Shown piece after piece: positions 34,205-42,793 of a DNA stretch of 64,000 nt; positions within the stretch are counted from its first letter, which is position 1, and each line of letters opens with the position of its first letter. The position numbers and the translations under genes are program-made. Source of the DNA: Lentibacter sp. XHP0401 (GTDB taxonomy: Bacteria; Pseudomonadota; Alphaproteobacteria; Rhodobacterales; Rhodobacteraceae). Under the pieces are notes generated by a model. That model was given only the letters and a program-made list of their open reading frames with translations, was not told where the DNA came from and ran no database searches. The stretch spans positions 62,001 through 126,000 of the forward strand of contig NZ_JAOWLC010000008.1 in NCBI RefSeq assembly GCF_025751535.1, read 5' to 3'.

Positions 34205-35164
34205 TTAGCTTGCCGCGATGAGCTCGGCTTGGGCGACGACGACTTCGGCCTGTTTGATGCTGGCGATATCGACCAGACGGCCTTTGTAGACGGTTGCGCC
34301 TTCGCCTTTGGCCTTCGCATCTTCCATAGCGGCGAGGATTTCGCGGGCTTCGGCCACAGCAGTTTCCGAGGGCGTGAAGACCTCGTTGGCCAGTGCGATT
34401 TGCTTGGGGTGAATGGCCCATTTGCCAACCATGCCCAGAGTGGCAGAGCGCATGGCTTGAGCGCGGTAGCCTTCATCATCGGAGAAGTCACCGAAGGGGC
34501 CATCGACAGGTAAAACGCCATGAGTGCGGCAGGCGGCAACGATGGCGGCTTGCGCCCAGTGCCACGGATCGGACCAGTGCTTTGCGCCGTCGCGGAGCAT
34601 GTAATAGTTTTCCTGCGTGCCGCCGATACCTGTTGTTTGCATACCCATCGAGGCGGCAAAATCGGCCGCACCAAGGCTCATCGCTTGCAGGCGCGGGCTT
34701 GAGGCCGCGATGGCTTCGACATGCGCAATGCCTGCGGCGCTCTCGATGATCACTTCAAAGGCGACAGGCTTTTTACGGCCCTTGGCGCGCTCGATCGCTG
34801 TGACGAGAGCATCAACTGCATAGACATCTTCGGCGCAACCAACCTTGGGGATCATGATCTGGTCGAGGCGCTCGCCTGCCTGCTCCATCAGATCGACCAC
34901 ATCGCGATACCAGTAGGGCGTATCAAGGCCATTGATGCGCACGGAGAGGTGCTTTTTGCCCCAGTCGATTGTGTTGACGGCCTCGATCACATTGGCGCGG
35001 GCCACGTCTTTATCGGAGGGGGCGACGGAATCTTCCAGATCAAGGTTGATTACATCTGCATCGCTTGCGGCCATTTTGGCGAACAGCTTGGTGTTTGAGC
35101 CCGGGCCGAAGAGCTGGCAGCGGTTTGGCCGTTTGGGGGCTTGGGGCTGGATGCGAAAACTCAT
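34205..35164 (-). CDS. mcl1: L-malyl-CoA / beta-methylmalyl-CoA lyase
   Basis: A 319-residue CitE-like aldolase (HpcH/HpaI family) that cleaves beta-methylmalyl-CoA to propionyl-CoA and glyoxylate, and malyl-CoA to acetyl-CoA and glyoxylate, in the ethylmalonyl-CoA pathway and related carbon metabolism. The sequence is very close to Rhodobacter Mcl1: NRCQLFGPGSNTKLFAKMAA, VINLDLEDSVAPSDK (Mg-binding acid), SVRINGLDTPYWYRDVVDL, IMIPKVGC, EVIIESAAGI and TLGMVGKWAIHPKQIALANE. Full family length. It is the first clear chromosomal gene beside the island, and its 3' end faces the putative transposon end. Confidence 0.95.
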   Translation of the reverse strand: MSFRIQPQAPKRPNRCQLFGPGSNTKLFAKMAASDADVINLDLEDSVAPSDKDVARANVIEAVNTIDWGKKHLSVRINGLDTPYWYRDVVDLMEQAGERLDQIMIPKVGCAEDVYAVDALVTAIERAKGRKKPVAFEVIIESAAGIAHVEAIAASSPRLQAMSLGAADFAASMGMQTTGIGGTQENYYMLRDGAKHWSDPWHWAQAAIVAACRTHGVLPVDGPFGDFSDDEGYRAQAMRSATLGMVGKWAIHPKQIALANEVFTPSETAVAEAREILAAMEDAKAKGEGATVYKGRLVDIASIKQAEVVVAQAELIAAS

Positions 35165-35431
35165 GATCGAGGCCTTTCAGGTAATGATGTTGCGTTTGGG
35201 CTTGGCGATTGGATATTAAATTGCGGCCCTGGCTGCAAGGGCTGTTTGCAGGTGCGGCATAGCTTTGCTGCGCTGCACATAGGATTGATTCTGGGGCGGG
35301 TTTCGAAGAATCTTCGAAAATTATATTTATTATCGGGAGAATTTTGAAAAATATGACCAAAGAGCAATGCAAACGAGAAGCGTTTCGCATGATCTTCGCT
35401 AGTATTTCACCAAACCAATGAGGGCTTAGCC

Positions 35432-36436
35432 ATGATCAAAACACCTTACCTTCTCTTCCTCGGCGACGCGCCAGACCCTCTTGCTGCGAAAGTGGCGCAG
35501 GGCATTAAAGACTGGCGCCCCGAAAACGCTGTGGGCCAGTTCCGTATGGAGGGCTGCAAGGCCGATATGGGCCTCACGGATATGACGCTTGAAGAAGCCA
35601 AGGCCGCGGGTGCGAAAACACTCGTGATCGGTGTGGCCAACCGTGGCGGGATTATCAGTCAGGAGTGGAAGAAAGTTTTGGTGACGGCGCTGGAAGAGGG
35701 CTTTGACCTTGCCTCCGGCTTGCACAACCTTCTGCGCGAAGAGGCCGATCTTGTGGCTGTTGCCGAGGCCACGGGCCGTGCGCTGCATGATGTGCGTATT
35801 CCCGAAGTGAAATACCCCATCGCCAACGGCGAGCCGCGCAAGGGCAAGCGAATGCTGGCTGTCGGCACAGATTGCTCAGTGGGCAAGATGTATACCGCTC
35901 TTTGCGTGGACCGCGAGATGCAGGATCGCGGGATGAAATCAACCTTCCGCGCCACGGGCCAGACCGGTATTCTGATCACCGGTGGCGGCGTGCCACTGGA
36001 TGCGGTGATTGCCGACTTTATGGCAGGCTCGATTGAGTGGCTGACGCCTGACAATGACGAAGATCACTGGGATATCATCGAGGGGCAGGGCAGCCTGTTT
36101 CACGTGTCTTACTCGGGTGTGACAATGGCGTTGATCCATGGCGGGCAGCCAGATGCTTTGGTTGTGTGCCACGAGCCAACACGAGAGCATATGCGCGGGC
36201 TGCCCGGTTATAGCTTGCCCAGCCTCGAGGCCGTGCGCGACATGGCGCTTCAGTTGGCTCGCGTGGCGAACCCGGCTTGTGAAGTGATCGGCTACGCAAT
36301 CAACACCCAGAAAATGGATGATGACGCAGCGCGGGCCTATTTGGCGGATGTTGAAGTGAAGCTTGGCCTGCCGGCGACAGACCCTTACCGCTATGGCGCT
36401 GGTAAGCTGGTTGATGCGCTTGCGGCCATGAGCTAG
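35432..36436 (+). CDS. dgcN: DUF1611 protein, DgcN-type N-acetyltransferase of D-glutamate catabolism
   Basis: A 334-residue DUF1611 protein. The N-terminal part resembles a Rossmann-like domain (AAGAKTLVIGVANRGGI). The C-terminal part has a P-loop GTDCSVGKMYTALCVDREM at about 150-170, then FRATGQTGILITGGGVPLDA and the acceptor region GQGSLFHVSYSGVTMALIHG. In marine bacteria DgcN and DgcA are reported to convert D-glutamate through N-acetylated intermediates. It is followed nine bases later by dgcA and then by a D-amino-acid transaminase, which supports this role. GAGGG before the ATG is the ribosome site. The upstream region 35,300-35,420 is AT-rich with TTCGAA/AATCTTCGA motifs. Confidence 0.82.
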   Translation: MIKTPYLLFLGDAPDPLAAKVAQGIKDWRPENAVGQFRMEGCKADMGLTDMTLEEAKAAGAKTLVIGVANRGGIISQEWKKVLVTALEEGFDLASGLHNLLREEADLVAVAEATGRALHDVRIPEVKYPIANGEPRKGKRMLAVGTDCSVGKMYTALCVDREMQDRGMKSTFRATGQTGILITGGGVPLDAVIADFMAGSIEWLTPDNDEDHWDIIEGQGSLFHVSYSGVTMALIHGGQPDALVVCHEPTREHMRGLPGYSLPSLEAVRDMALQLARVANPACEVIGYAINTQKMDDDAARAYLADVEVKLGLPATDPYRYGAGKLVDALAAMS

Positions 36437-36445
36437 GGGCAAGAT

Positions 36446-37411
36446 ATGCAAATCACAGTCACACCCGAAAGCTTCAAACTCGCGCAAGTCTTCACCATTT
36501 CGCGGGGGTCGCGCACCGAAGCCAAGGTGCTGACTGTGCGTTTGTCTGACGGCAAGAACAACGGTTGGGGCGAGTGTGTGCCCTACGCGCGCTATGATGA
36601 AACGCTTGAATCGGTCACCGCCGAAATCAACGGCCTGCCAGAGCAGTTTGACCGTGAGACGCTGTATGATCTGCTCCCTGCGGGGGCGGCGCGCAATGCG
36701 GTTGACTGTGCCTTGTGGGACATGGAGGCCAAGGCTGCCGGAAAGCGTGCTTGGGAGCTTGCGGGACTGCCCGCGCCCCAGCCCGAGATTACGGCTTATA
36801 CCCTTTCGCTGGGCACGCCCGAGAGCATGCAGGAGCAGGCGGCGAAGAATGCGTTTCGCCCGCTTCTGAAGATCAAGCTGGGCACGCCCGATGATATGCC
36901 CCGCCTCGAGGCGGTGCGTGCGGGGGCGCCTAAATCGCGGATTATCATTGATGCCAATGAAGGCTGGTCGCGTGAGGTTTACCTCGACCTGGTGCCGCAT
37001 TTGCAGCGCCTCGGGGTTTCGCTTGTGGAGCAGCCTTTGCCTGCGAGTGACGATGAGGGCCTGATCGGGCTTGAGCGGCTTGTGCCTGTTTGTGCGGACG
37101 AGAGTGCGCATGATTGTGCGAGCCTGCCGCACCTTAAGGGCAAGTATGACATTGTGAATATCAAGCTCGACAAGACCGGTGGCTTGACGGAAGCCTTACG
37201 CTTGAAAGAGGCCGCTTTGGCGCAGGGGTATGGCGTGATGGTGGGCTGTATGGTCGGCACGTCGCTTGCCATGGCGCCTGCAACGCTGGTTGCCCAAGGT
37301 GCGACAGTGACCGACCTTGACGGTCCGCTGCTTCTGGCAGAAGACCGCGACACGCCACTTTATTTTGACGAACAAGGCGTCCACGCGCCGAAACCAGAGC
37401 TTTGGGGATAA
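36446..37411 (+). CDS. dgcA: Enolase-superfamily racemase DgcA (dipeptide-epimerase-like)
   Basis: A 321-residue member of the muconate-lactonising-enzyme subgroup. Catalytic lysines of the first barrel strand lie in PLLKIKLG. The metal ligands follow in RIIIDANEGWS, VEQPLPASDDEGL and VCADESAHDC. The opposite-face lysine is in DIVNIKLDKTGGL. NCBI-type annotation of close homologues is N-acetyl-D-glutamate racemase, while the general family is L-Ala-D/L-Glu epimerase. Here the pairing with dgcN favours the first. The following transaminase starts nine bases after its stop. Confidence 0.83.
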   Translation: MQITVTPESFKLAQVFTISRGSRTEAKVLTVRLSDGKNNGWGECVPYARYDETLESVTAEINGLPEQFDRETLYDLLPAGAARNAVDCALWDMEAKAAGKRAWELAGLPAPQPEITAYTLSLGTPESMQEQAAKNAFRPLLKIKLGTPDDMPRLEAVRAGAPKSRIIIDANEGWSREVYLDLVPHLQRLGVSLVEQPLPASDDEGLIGLERLVPVCADESAHDCASLPHLKGKYDIVNIKLDKTGGLTEALRLKEAALAQGYGVMVGCMVGTSLAMAPATLVAQGATVTDLDGPLLLAEDRDTPLYFDEQGVHAPKPELWG

Positions 37412-37419
37412 GACCAGCC

Positions 37420-38283
37420 ATGACACGCACAGTTTATGTAAACGGCGCCTATGTGCCAGAGAACGAAGCGCAAATTTCGATCTTTGATCGCGGATTTCTT
37501 ATGGCGGATGGGGTCTACGAGGTAACGTCGGTTCTGGGCGGCAAGCTGATAGATTTTGAGGGCCATGCCGTACGCCTTGAGCGCTCATTGAACGAGCTCG
37601 ACATGGGCATGCCTTGCACGATGGACGAGCTTCTGGAAATTCACCGCGAGCTTGTGCGTGCAAATGAAATTGACGAGGGGCTGGTTTATTTGCAGATCAC
37701 CCGCGGCTCTGATGGCGACCGTGACTTTGCGTTTCCCGACCCTGAAACCACAGTGCCGACGCTGGTGATGTTTACCCAAAGCAAGCCCGGGATGATGAAC
37801 AGTGAAGCCTCGAAAAAAGGGGTGAAAGTTATCTCGATCGAGGATATCCGCTGGGGCCGTCGGGATATCAAGACAGTGCAGCTTCTTTACCCGTCGATGG
37901 GCAAGATGATGGCCAAGAAGGCGGGCTGTGATGATGCGTGGATGGTTGAGGACGGTTTTGTGACCGAGGGCACATCCAACAACGCCTATATCGTGAAGGG
38001 CAACAAAATCATCACGCGCGGGCTGTCAAACGACATTCTTCACGGGATCACCCGCGCTGCTGTTTTGCGGATGGCGAAAGAGGCGCAAATGGTCGTGGAA
38101 GAGCGCAGCTTTACCATTGAGGAAGCGCAGACAGCGGATGAGGCTTTCACCACATCGGCCAGTGCTTTTGTGATGCCTGTTGTCGAGATTGACGGTGTGA
38201 TGATGGGTAAGGGAACACCCGGCCCCGTAGCCAAGCGCTTGCGTGAGATTTACCTTGATGAGAGCCTGAAAAAGGCGATCTGA
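37420..38283 (+). CDS. dat: D-amino-acid transaminase
   Basis: A 287-residue class IV PLP aminotransferase. The N-terminal FDRGFLMADGVYEVTSVLGG and LIDFEGHAVRLERSLNELDM, YLQITRGSDGDRDFAFPD, the PLP lysine within RRDIKTVQLLYPSMGKMMAK, and MVEDGFVTEGTSNNAYIV are the standard D-alanine aminotransferase features. It would move amino groups between D-amino acids and 2-oxoglutarate/pyruvate. It completes a dgcN-dgcA-dat operon. ATG 37420 follows a weak ribosome site, and an earlier frame start at 37402 overlaps dgcA and was not chosen. Confidence 0.88.
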   Translation: MTRTVYVNGAYVPENEAQISIFDRGFLMADGVYEVTSVLGGKLIDFEGHAVRLERSLNELDMGMPCTMDELLEIHRELVRANEIDEGLVYLQITRGSDGDRDFAFPDPETTVPTLVMFTQSKPGMMNSEASKKGVKVISIEDIRWGRRDIKTVQLLYPSMGKMMAKKAGCDDAWMVEDGFVTEGTSNNAYIVKGNKIITRGLSNDILHGITRAAVLRMAKEAQMVVEERSFTIEEAQTADEAFTTSASAFVMPVVEIDGVMMGKGTPGPVAKRLREIYLDESLKKAI

Positions 38284-38300
38284 GGCGTGAAGCGAGCTTC

Positions 38301-38407
38301 TGGTTTTGCAAAGCAAAACCAGACCCGTCCGGGGGCTGGCCCCCAGACCGCAACCAAGCTGGGGGCCAGCCCCCAAGACCCCCGGGATATTTCGAGCAAT
38401 AAGAAAG
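38301..38407 (+). repeat. Intergenic hairpin plus 29-bp dispersed repeat, copy 1
   Basis: After dat come a perfect TGGTTTTGC-AAA-GCAAAACCA hairpin (38301-38321) and G/C-rich GGGGGCTGGCCCCC and GGGGGCCAGCCCCC palindromes. Then follows a 29-bp sequence (38379-38407) of form CCCCCGGGATATTT-N-GCAATAAGAAAG. The 29-bp part recurs at 54,597-54,625 and, inverted, at 58,223-58,251. It probably acts as a terminator or RNA-stability element between converging genes. Confidence 0.75.
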
Positions 38408-38459
38408 AACGGAATGACGCCCGCGCATTCGGGTGCGGGTTGGGCAAGACCCTGAGCAG

Positions 38460-38786
38460 TTAGCCTTTTTCTGCGAGCTTGTCAGTGACGTTTTCTTTGA
38501 AGGCGACCTCAAATTCGGCCTGCTTTTCGGGGCTGGCATCGGTCTGGTAGGTGGCCTTCCATTCGGCCATAGTCATCCCGTAGTAGGCTTCGCGCGCCTC
38601 GTCTTTTGACATCTCGATGCCGCGCTCGTTGGCGGCCTCTTGATACCAGCGGGCAAGACAATTGCGGCAGAAGCCTGTGAGGTTCATCATGTCGATGTTT
38701 TGCACATCGGTCCGGTCTTCCATCAGGTGCTTGCGCAGGGTTCGGAAGGCGGCGGCTTCGACTTCGAGTTTGGTTTGGTCATCCAT
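38460..38786 (-). CDS. DUF1244 domain protein
   Basis: A 108-residue protein of the DUF1244 family, recognisable by RKHLMEDRTDVQNIDMMNLT and GFCRNCLARWYQEAANERGI, with two conserved cysteines in CRNC. Function is unknown; the family is common in proteobacteria. It ends the leftward unit with the N-formylglutamate amidohydrolase gene, whose stop lies four bases upstream of its own start. Confidence 0.88.
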   Translation of the reverse strand: MDDQTKLEVEAAAFRTLRKHLMEDRTDVQNIDMMNLTGFCRNCLARWYQEAANERGIEMSKDEAREAYYGMTMAEWKATYQTDASPEKQAEFEVAFKENVTDKLAEKG

Positions 38787-38789
38787 GTC

Positions 38790-39539
38790 TCAGGCCTCTT
38801 TTTGAAGGGTGATGCGCAGGGCATCTTGCAAGACGGGCGCAAGGCGTTTGGCCCATTCGCTCTGTTGCGTTTCAGTCTGGATAAGATCGTTTCGGATTTC
38901 AACCAGCGTGTTGTGGCGGCCTTGGGTGATGGCGTGTTTGTCTATCGTATCGCCGGGGAGGTGGCCTCCGTAGGGTTGGTTGCGGCCGACGCAGAGGGCT
39001 TCATTCTGGCGTAGCAAATCAAGCAGAGGGTCGCTCAGGCGGGTGTCGCTTGCATGAAGAACGCCCACATGCCAAGGCCGCTTTGGCCGCCCTGCAAGCT
39101 GCGGCGTGAAGCTGTGTAAGGTGAGCAAAACGGGGGCAGTGCGCTCATCCATAAGGGCTTTCAACGCGGCGTGATAGGGGCGATAGCAAGCTTCAAGGCG
39201 GCGGGTTTTCTCGGCCTCATCAGCGTGGCGATTGGCGGGAATGATGGTTCCATCATAGAGCTTCATGAGCAGTGTCGGATCATCCTCTCCGCGGTTCGGA
39301 TCAATCACCAGCCGCGAGAAATTGGAACAGATCACCGGCGCGTTCAGCAACGCGCCCAAGGCGAGAGATACGCCTTTGATGCCGACATCGTAGGCAATGT
39401 GGCGGCCCATGTCGCCTGCGGGCAGATCGAGGCTGCCGCCGTTGACGAAAGGCGGAACCGTGTTGGTTGCGTGATCGCAGGCAATGACCCAAGGGCCGTT
39501 GCGCTCTGCGCCTGAAACCTCGAAGGGTTGATAATCCAT
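38790..39539 (-). CDS. N-formylglutamate amidohydrolase family protein
   Basis: A 249-residue FGase-family hydrolase (zinc-dependent deformylation of N-formyl-glutamate or related N-acyl acids). Signature stretches are VIACDHATNTVPPFVNGGSL (metal-binding D-H), AYDVGIKGVSLALGALLNAP, LVIDPNRGEDDPTLL, and VLLTLHSFTPQLAGRPKRPW. ATG 39539 follows AGGAA; the longer frame to 39623 lacks homology. The gene is adjacent to DUF1244 and divergent from pyruvate kinase. The exact substrate is not shown by sequence. Confidence 0.87.
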   Translation of the reverse strand: MDYQPFEVSGAERNGPWVIACDHATNTVPPFVNGGSLDLPAGDMGRHIAYDVGIKGVSLALGALLNAPVICSNFSRLVIDPNRGEDDPTLLMKLYDGTIIPANRHADEAEKTRRLEACYRPYHAALKALMDERTAPVLLTLHSFTPQLAGRPKRPWHVGVLHASDTRLSDPLLDLLRQNEALCVGRNQPYGGHLPGDTIDKHAITQGRHNTLVEIRNDLIQTETQQSEWAKRLAPVLQDALRITLQKEA

Positions 39540-39646
39540 TGCTTGGAAATTCCTTTTCTGCGGGTAAACGCCCTGTTGTGCCTGCGTTACAGACGCGCGA
39601 TAAAAAGGCGACAGCAAGTGCATGACCCAATCAAGAGGCAGAACAT

Positions 39647-41092
39647 ATGAGACGGCTCAGAAATGTAAAGATCGTGGCCACGCTGGGCCCTGCTTCAAAC
39701 GATTACGAGATGATAAAGAGCCTGCATGAAGCGGGGGCGGATGTGTTTCGTCTGAATATGTCGCACGGCGATCATGGAGAAATCCGCGAGCGCCACAGGA
39801 TCATCCGCGAAATCGAGCGCGAGCTTGACAGCCCCATTGCTATTCTGGCTGATTTGCAGGGGCCGAAGCTGCGGGTGGGCGTGTTTGCCAATGAGGAAGA
39901 AGAGCTCGTTGAGGGCCAGAGCTTCCGCTTTGATCTGGATGAAACCGAGGGCACGAGCGCGCGGGTTTGCCTGCCGCACCCCGAAATTTTCAAAGCATTG
40001 GAAGACGGCACCTCGCTTCTGGTGAACGATGGCAAGATCCGCCTCAAAGTTGAAAAATGCGGTGCTGATTTTGCCGATTGTGTCGTGACCACGGGAGGAA
40101 CGATTTCCAACCGTAAGGGTGTGAACGTGCCTGAAGTGGTGCTGCCGTTGGCGGCGCTTTCCGAGAAAGACCGCAAAGATCTGGAGTTTGTCTGCCAGTT
40201 GGGTGTGGATTGGATTGCCTTGTCTTTTGTTCAGCGCGCAGCGGATGTGGAGGAGGCCAAGGGGCTGATTGACGGAAGGGCGGCGGTGCTCTCCAAGATC
40301 GAAAAACCCACGGCTGTGACAAGTTTTGAGGAAATTCTGGCGGCCTCGGACGGTATCATGGTGGCGCGGGGCGACCTTGGGGTTGAACTGCCTGTGCAGA
40401 ACGTGCCGCCCATCCAGAAGCGGCTAGTGCGCCGTTGCCGTGCGGCGGCGAAGCCTGTGATTGTGGCGACGCAGATGCTTGAGAGCATGATTGAAAGCCC
40501 GATGCCGACACGCGCGGAAGTGAGCGATGTTGCCACGGCGATTTACGAGGGCGCGGATGCGATCATGCTTTCGGCAGAATCCGCGGCGGGGCAGTATCCT
40601 GTTGAGGCTGTGACCACGATGAATAATGTGGCGATCGAAGTTGAGAGTGACCCGACCTACCGCGAGATTATCGAAGCGTCGCGCGTGGCCAAGCGTGAAA
40701 GCGTGGCGGACGGGATCGTGGCGGCGGCGCGCGAGATTGCGGAGACGACCGACATCAAGGCGATCTGTTGTTTCACGCAATCGGGCACAACCGCGCTTCT
40801 GACAGCGCGGGAGCGTCCGCGTGTGCCTATTATTGCGATGACCAGCCTGCGGGGCACGGCGCGGCGGCTGGCGCTGAGCTGGGGGACCAACTGTATTATG
40901 ACCGGCGAGCTGGAACGCTTTAAGCAAGCTGTGGTCAACGCGGCGCGCGCAGCCCAAAGCGCGGGCTATGCGGGACCGGAAGACCAGATTGTTGTGACGG
41001 CGGGCGTTCCTTTCAATGTTCCCGGAACCACTAATATTCTGCGCGTGGCGCCTTGTGACCAACGTTTGATTTTTGCTTCTGATCCAGAGTAG
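39647..41092 (+). CDS. pyk: Pyruvate kinase
   Basis: A 481-residue glycolytic enzyme converting phosphoenolpyruvate and ADP to pyruvate and ATP. Typical stretches are KIVATLGPASNDYEMIKSLH, RLNMSHGDH, ADLQGPKLRVG, DWIALSFVQRAADVEEAKGL, SKIEKPTAV, GIMVARGDLGVELP and IVATQMLESMIESPMPTRAE. The C-terminal allosteric domain is complete. It is a monocistronic or first gene, with the downstream small membrane gene 40 bases away. Confidence 0.97.
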   Translation: MRRLRNVKIVATLGPASNDYEMIKSLHEAGADVFRLNMSHGDHGEIRERHRIIREIERELDSPIAILADLQGPKLRVGVFANEEEELVEGQSFRFDLDETEGTSARVCLPHPEIFKALEDGTSLLVNDGKIRLKVEKCGADFADCVVTTGGTISNRKGVNVPEVVLPLAALSEKDRKDLEFVCQLGVDWIALSFVQRAADVEEAKGLIDGRAAVLSKIEKPTAVTSFEEILAASDGIMVARGDLGVELPVQNVPPIQKRLVRRCRAAAKPVIVATQMLESMIESPMPTRAEVSDVATAIYEGADAIMLSAESAAGQYPVEAVTTMNNVAIEVESDPTYREIIEASRVAKRESVADGIVAAAREIAETTDIKAICCFTQSGTTALLTARERPRVPIIAMTSLRGTARRLALSWGTNCIMTGELERFKQAVVNAARAAQSAGYAGPEDQIVVTAGVPFNVPGTTNILRVAPCDQRLIFASDPE

Positions 41093-41130
41093 ACTTGGTA
41101 AAGTTAGTGATTTCATAAAAGGTGCGGACG

Positions 41131-41355
41131 TTGGACTATGATCTTTATCTCACCATCGGACTGGTGATTGCTGTTTTTTCGGTGCCTGCGGTTGTGTCGG
41201 CTTTGTCTGACAATCGCACACCGCGGGTTGCGGCGGTTGTGTTGATCATCAGTGGCTGCCTTGTGGCCTGGGCGGCGACGTCCAAACCGGGGGGCTACAC
41301 GCTTGATCAGATCCCCACTGTGATTGTGAATGTTGTGGGCCGTTATCTGGGCTGA
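41131..41355 (+). CDS. Small membrane protein, conserved in Rhodobacteraceae
   Basis: About 74 residues from TTG 41131 (MDYDLYLTIGLVIA), after AAAGGTG; a GTG three codons earlier is an alternative. Two hydrophobic segments (LYLTIGLVIAVFSVPAVVSA and VAAVVLIISGCLVAWAA) make it an inner-membrane protein. Function is unknown. It lies between pyk and rpmI in the same direction. Confidence 0.7.
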   Translation: MDYDLYLTIGLVIAVFSVPAVVSALSDNRTPRVAAVVLIISGCLVAWAATSKPGGYTLDQIPTVIVNVVGRYLG

Positions 41356-41482
41356 AATTTGCGCCGAATACCCCTTGCAATAAAGCCAAAGCCGTCTTAA
41401 ACACCGCTTTCGTCTGCGGGACCGGCCAGAAGTGGCATGCCGAGTCGCGCATTATAGACCGACCCAAACCAAGGAGACGGAA

Positions 41483-41683
41483 ATGCCCAAGATGAAGACC
41501 AAATCGAGCTGCAAAAAGCGGTTCAAAATGACAGCCTCTGGCAAAGTCAAAGCAGCTCAGGCCGGCAAGCAGCACGGCATGATCAAGCGCACCAACAAAT
41601 TCATTCGCGACGCTCGCGGCACAACAACTCTGTCTGAACCTGATGCGAAAATCATCAAGTCCATGATGCCATACGCACGATAA
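41483..41683 (+). CDS. rpmI: Ribosomal protein bL35
   Basis: A 66-residue basic protein: [20 protein letters not shown] at the start and the family's [18 protein letters not shown]. It starts at ATG 41483 after AAGGAG. It is co-transcribed with rplT 12 bases downstream. infC, often the first gene of this operon, is not adjacent. The 127-bp leader 41,356-41,482 may carry the control region, since L20 commonly autoregulates this operon. Confidence 0.97.
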   Translation: MPKMKTKSSCKKRFKMTASGKVKAAQAGKQHGMIKRTNKFIRDARGTTTLSEPDAKIIKSMMPYAR

Positions 41684-41695
41684 GGAGGGTTAGAT

Positions 41696-42061
41696 ATGTC
41701 GAGAGTAAAAGGCGGAACAACCACACACGCACGTCACAAGAAGGTTATTAAGGCAGCCAAAGGTTACTATGGCCGTCGTAAAAATACCTTTAAGGTTGCG
41801 CGCCAGGCGGTGGACAAAGCAAACCAATATGCAACCCGTGACCGTAAGAACCGTAAGCGCAATTTCCGCGCGCTTTGGATCCAGCGGATCAACGCGGCTG
41901 TGCGCTCGCACGACGAGACACTGACATATTCACGCTTTATCAATGGCTTGAACCTTGCAGGTATCGAAGTGGACCGTAAAGTCCTCGCCGATCTGGCCGT
42001 GCACGAGCCTGAAGCGTTTGGCGCGATTGTTGCCCAAGCACAAGGCGCGCTGGCTGCTTAA
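41696..42061 (+). CDS. rplT: Ribosomal protein bL20
   Basis: A 121-residue protein with the standard L20 sequence: [40 protein letters not shown] and [20 protein letters not shown]. It binds 23S rRNA early in large-subunit assembly and represses its own operon in many bacteria. It is preceded by AAGGAGG and followed by a terminator at 42,088. Confidence 0.97.
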   Translation: MSRVKGGTTTHARHKKVIKAAKGYYGRRKNTFKVARQAVDKANQYATRDRKNRKRNFRALWIQRINAAVRSHDETLTYSRFINGLNLAGIEVDRKVLADLAVHEPEAFGAIVAQAQGALAA

Positions 42062-42087
42062 GCCACGCTTGAAAAGTTAAAGAATTG

Positions 42088-42119
42088 ACGCCGTGAGCCG
42101 CAAGGTTCGCGGCGTTTTT
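42088..42119 (+). terminator. Terminator of rpmI-rplT
   Basis: ACGCCG and CGGCGT arms, extended by partial pairing inside, around a GCAA loop, followed by TTTTT. It lies 27 bp after the rplT stop. Confidence 0.85.
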
Positions 42120-42313
42120 CTGTGTTTGTGAAGGCAGCGAACCGCTGGGTTAACGGCGGCAAAATCTGCTGATTCCAGGGAGGTGATATGCGTGCACCTT
42201 GCGTGCACAGCCCGTGCACCGTGTGAATCGGCTGTTTGTTAACAGAAATTAAGTAAATGCGCCGTTCGGCGGGAGAGCGCCCCGTCAGACACCGTCAATG
42301 CCCTGTGCATGGG
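42120..42313. other. Intergenic, no gene seen
   Basis: Converging ends of rplT and a small leftward secreted-protein gene. Contains a GTGCAC-rich stretch (GCGTGCACCTTGCGTGCACA and a further GTGCAC, 42189-42220). No gene-like frame. Confidence 0.4.
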
Positions 42314-42349
42314 AAAAGCCCGCCTGCGGAGGGGTGCGCGGGCGGGCTT
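42314..42349 (-). terminator. Terminator of the leftward small secreted-protein gene
   Basis: On the - strand, AAGCCCGCC pairs with GGCGGGCTT followed by TTCCC. It begins about 30 bp after the stop of the gene at 42,381. Confidence 0.7.
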
Positions 42350-42380
42350 CGTTTGCCGAGCTTTGGATAGCCTCGAAAAC

Positions 42381-42620
42381 TCAGAGCATATTCGCGCAGT
42401 GATCTTTGACTTCGGGCTTGTTGATGTGATGCGGGTTCTGGATGAGAACCCATGAGACAGGATATCCCGGCGCTTGGGTGCGCGAGTAGGAGCAGCCATC
42501 GGAGCTTGTGAACCATTGGCCCTGATAGCCTGCCGAGGGGCGGGTCTGTGCTTCGGTAACAGTTGTGGTTGAGGCCACGGCAAGGGCGGCTGCGGCGAGA
42601 AATTTGGTTGCGTTGGTCAT
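42381..42620 (-). CDS. Small secreted protein, unknown function
   Basis: A 79-residue protein with a signal peptide (KFLAAAALAVASTTTVTEAQ) and a mature part containing two cysteines (SSDGCSYSRTQAPGYPVSWV and DHCANML at the end). It is presumably periplasmic with one disulfide. No family name is known to me. It is preceded by GGAGGAT and faces the rplT terminator. Confidence 0.68.
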   Translation of the reverse strand: MTNATKFLAAAALAVASTTTVTEAQTRPSAGYQGQWFTSSDGCSYSRTQAPGYPVSWVLIQNPHHINKPEVKDHCANML

Positions 42621-42793
42621 GGCAAGATCCTCCAGATTTGATCTGGGATGAAGATGATCCGCGCTATGGGCAGAGACTTGACACGATTAGGGCAGGACAG
42701 TGCCCTTTTGTGAAGCTTTGAGAGAAATTGCTTGCGCCTTGCGAAACGGCGCGTGGCGCGCTAGGTCAAGCGCGAGCCAGATAGGTATGAGAC

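Noticed and set aside
35939-37132. 397-codon frame opposite dgcN/dgcA
   Set aside because: Spans two well-supported sense genes; antisense artefact of high GC content.
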